This document shows positions 63,523 through 64,000 of a DNA stretch of 64,000 bases, in pieces. The notes below the pieces were generated by a model. The model saw only the letters and a list, made by a program, of their open reading frames with translations. It was not told the origin of the DNA and made no database searches. The translations under genes and the position numbers were made by a program. Source of the stretch: Actinomyces faecalis. GTDB lineage: Bacteria > Actinomycetota > Actinomycetes > Actinomycetales > Actinomycetaceae. Numbering within the stretch: position 1 is the stretch's first letter; the number at the start of each line of letters is the position of its first letter. Location: assembly GCF_013184985.2 (NCBI RefSeq), contig NZ_CP063418.1:2480001-2544000 (forward strand), given 5' to 3'.

Positions 63523-64000
63523 CTAGGAGCGTGGGCGCCCGAGCCCCGCCAGCAGCCCCAGCCCGAGGAACGCCACCGCCACGGTCCCTGCGGCCCCACC
63601 GACGTAGGCGACGAAGGACGTCGTCCTGCTCGCCGCGTCCTCCAGGCGGATCCAGGTCACAGCCATCAGCACGGTGCCGATCACCCCGGCGGCGATCCCG
63701 GCCCGGGTGAGCACGCGCAGGTGGCGAGGGTGCCGTGCCCGGCGGGCCACGCCGTCGGCGCCTCCCGCGGCGCTCCTGCCGGGCACAGCAAGGTCCGCAG
63801 GCGAGTGCCAGGCCCCGCACGCCACCGCGACCGAGGCCCAGCCCACCGCCAGGGCGATCGCAGCCACGACGTCGGCCGGACGGTGCCACTGGCACACGAG
63901 CGTGGAGTAGCCCATAAGCGCTGCCAGCACGGCCCCGGCCCACGCGGCCGCACCTCTCCAGGCCGGCCCGACCACGAGGACGAGGGCGACGGCGGCTGAG
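63523..64000 (-). CDS. PAP2-superfamily membrane phosphatase (partial)
   Basis: C-terminal part of a membrane protein whose N-terminus lies beyond the window end; the frame is open to base 64000. STLVCQWHRPADVVAA matches the third PAP2 motif (S-xxxxx-H-xxx-D), and three or more helices follow. Lipid phosphatase type, cytoplasmic membrane. The usual arginine after the serine of motif 2/3 is not seen here. Confidence 0.6.
   Translation of the reverse strand, partial: SAAVALVLVVGPAWRGAAAWAGAVLAALMGYSTLVCQWHRPADVVAAIALAVGWASVAVACGAWHSPADLAVPGRSAAGGADGVARRARHPRHLRVLTRAGIAAGVIGTVLMAVTWIRLEDAASRTTSFVAYVGGAAGTVAVAFLGLGLLAGLGRPRS

Overview
The window is high-GC DNA (about two thirds G+C) from an actinobacterium. 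lsr2, carD, a senX3-regX3-like pair with phoU, ROK regulators and ABC sugar importers that lack their own ATPase all point that way. The arginine deiminase operon and the many glycosidases suggest Actinomycetaceae, probably an Actinomyces-like host-associated species. This is inferred from gene content, not from a marker comparison. Several genes appear to be leaderless: a TANNNT -10 hexamer lies 6-7 bases before the start codon and there is no Shine-Dalgarno sequence.

Region 0.3-22 kb is an accessory plant-glycoside region and the most notable part of the window. One operon (4559 down to 372, minus strand) encodes a Gfo/Idh/MocA sugar dehydrogenase followed by two TIM-barrel/small-subunit pairs resembling the alpha and beta subunits of C-glycoside deglycosidases. 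A third pair lies at 17.8-19.2 kb beside a GH35-like glycosidase, and a fourth, unpaired TIM-barrel protein is at 20.9 kb. Between them lie a GPH-family transporter, a GH3 beta-glucosidase, an esterase, a GH43 enzyme, a GH106-like rhamnosidase and two ROK regulators. The simplest reading is uptake of decorated flavonoid-type glycosides, trimming of O-linked sugars and acyl groups, oxidation at the sugar C3 and cleavage of the C-C glycosidic bond. An RloA/RloB-type defence pair (22.1-24.0 kb) ends this region, and a decayed rloB fragment lies 17 kb away at 4.9 kb, inside the sugar locus.

Region 24-41 kb is mostly core: an MFS permease, ispD, carD, regX3/senX3, phoU, gpmA, lsr2, tRNA-Thr(CGT), an asparagine permease with asparaginase, a secreted peptidase, holB and tmk. 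It carries scars of mobile DNA: an internally deleted IS481-type transposase, and a 70-bp duplication of the tRNA-Thr 3' end that brackets an orphan HicB-like gene.

Region 40-49 kb is a LacI-controlled mannoside locus: GH38 alpha-mannosidase, GH5-like beta-mannosidase candidate, binding lipoprotein and two permeases. It looks like an N-glycan or mannoside utilisation system. Region 49.8-57.6 kb is an arginine deiminase operon (arcA-arcB-arcC) extended by an arginine:glycine-type amidinotransferase, an EamA transporter, an MHS-type MFS transporter and a TetR regulator. Region 57.6-64 kb holds topA, a fossil two-component system containing an inverted 44-bp copy of topA, a GH3 enzyme with swapped domain order, and the C-terminal part of a PAP2-type membrane phosphatase.

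Long, almost perfect hairpins (10-32 bp stems) occur between many transcription units. Most lack a T tract and probably act as terminators or processing sites.
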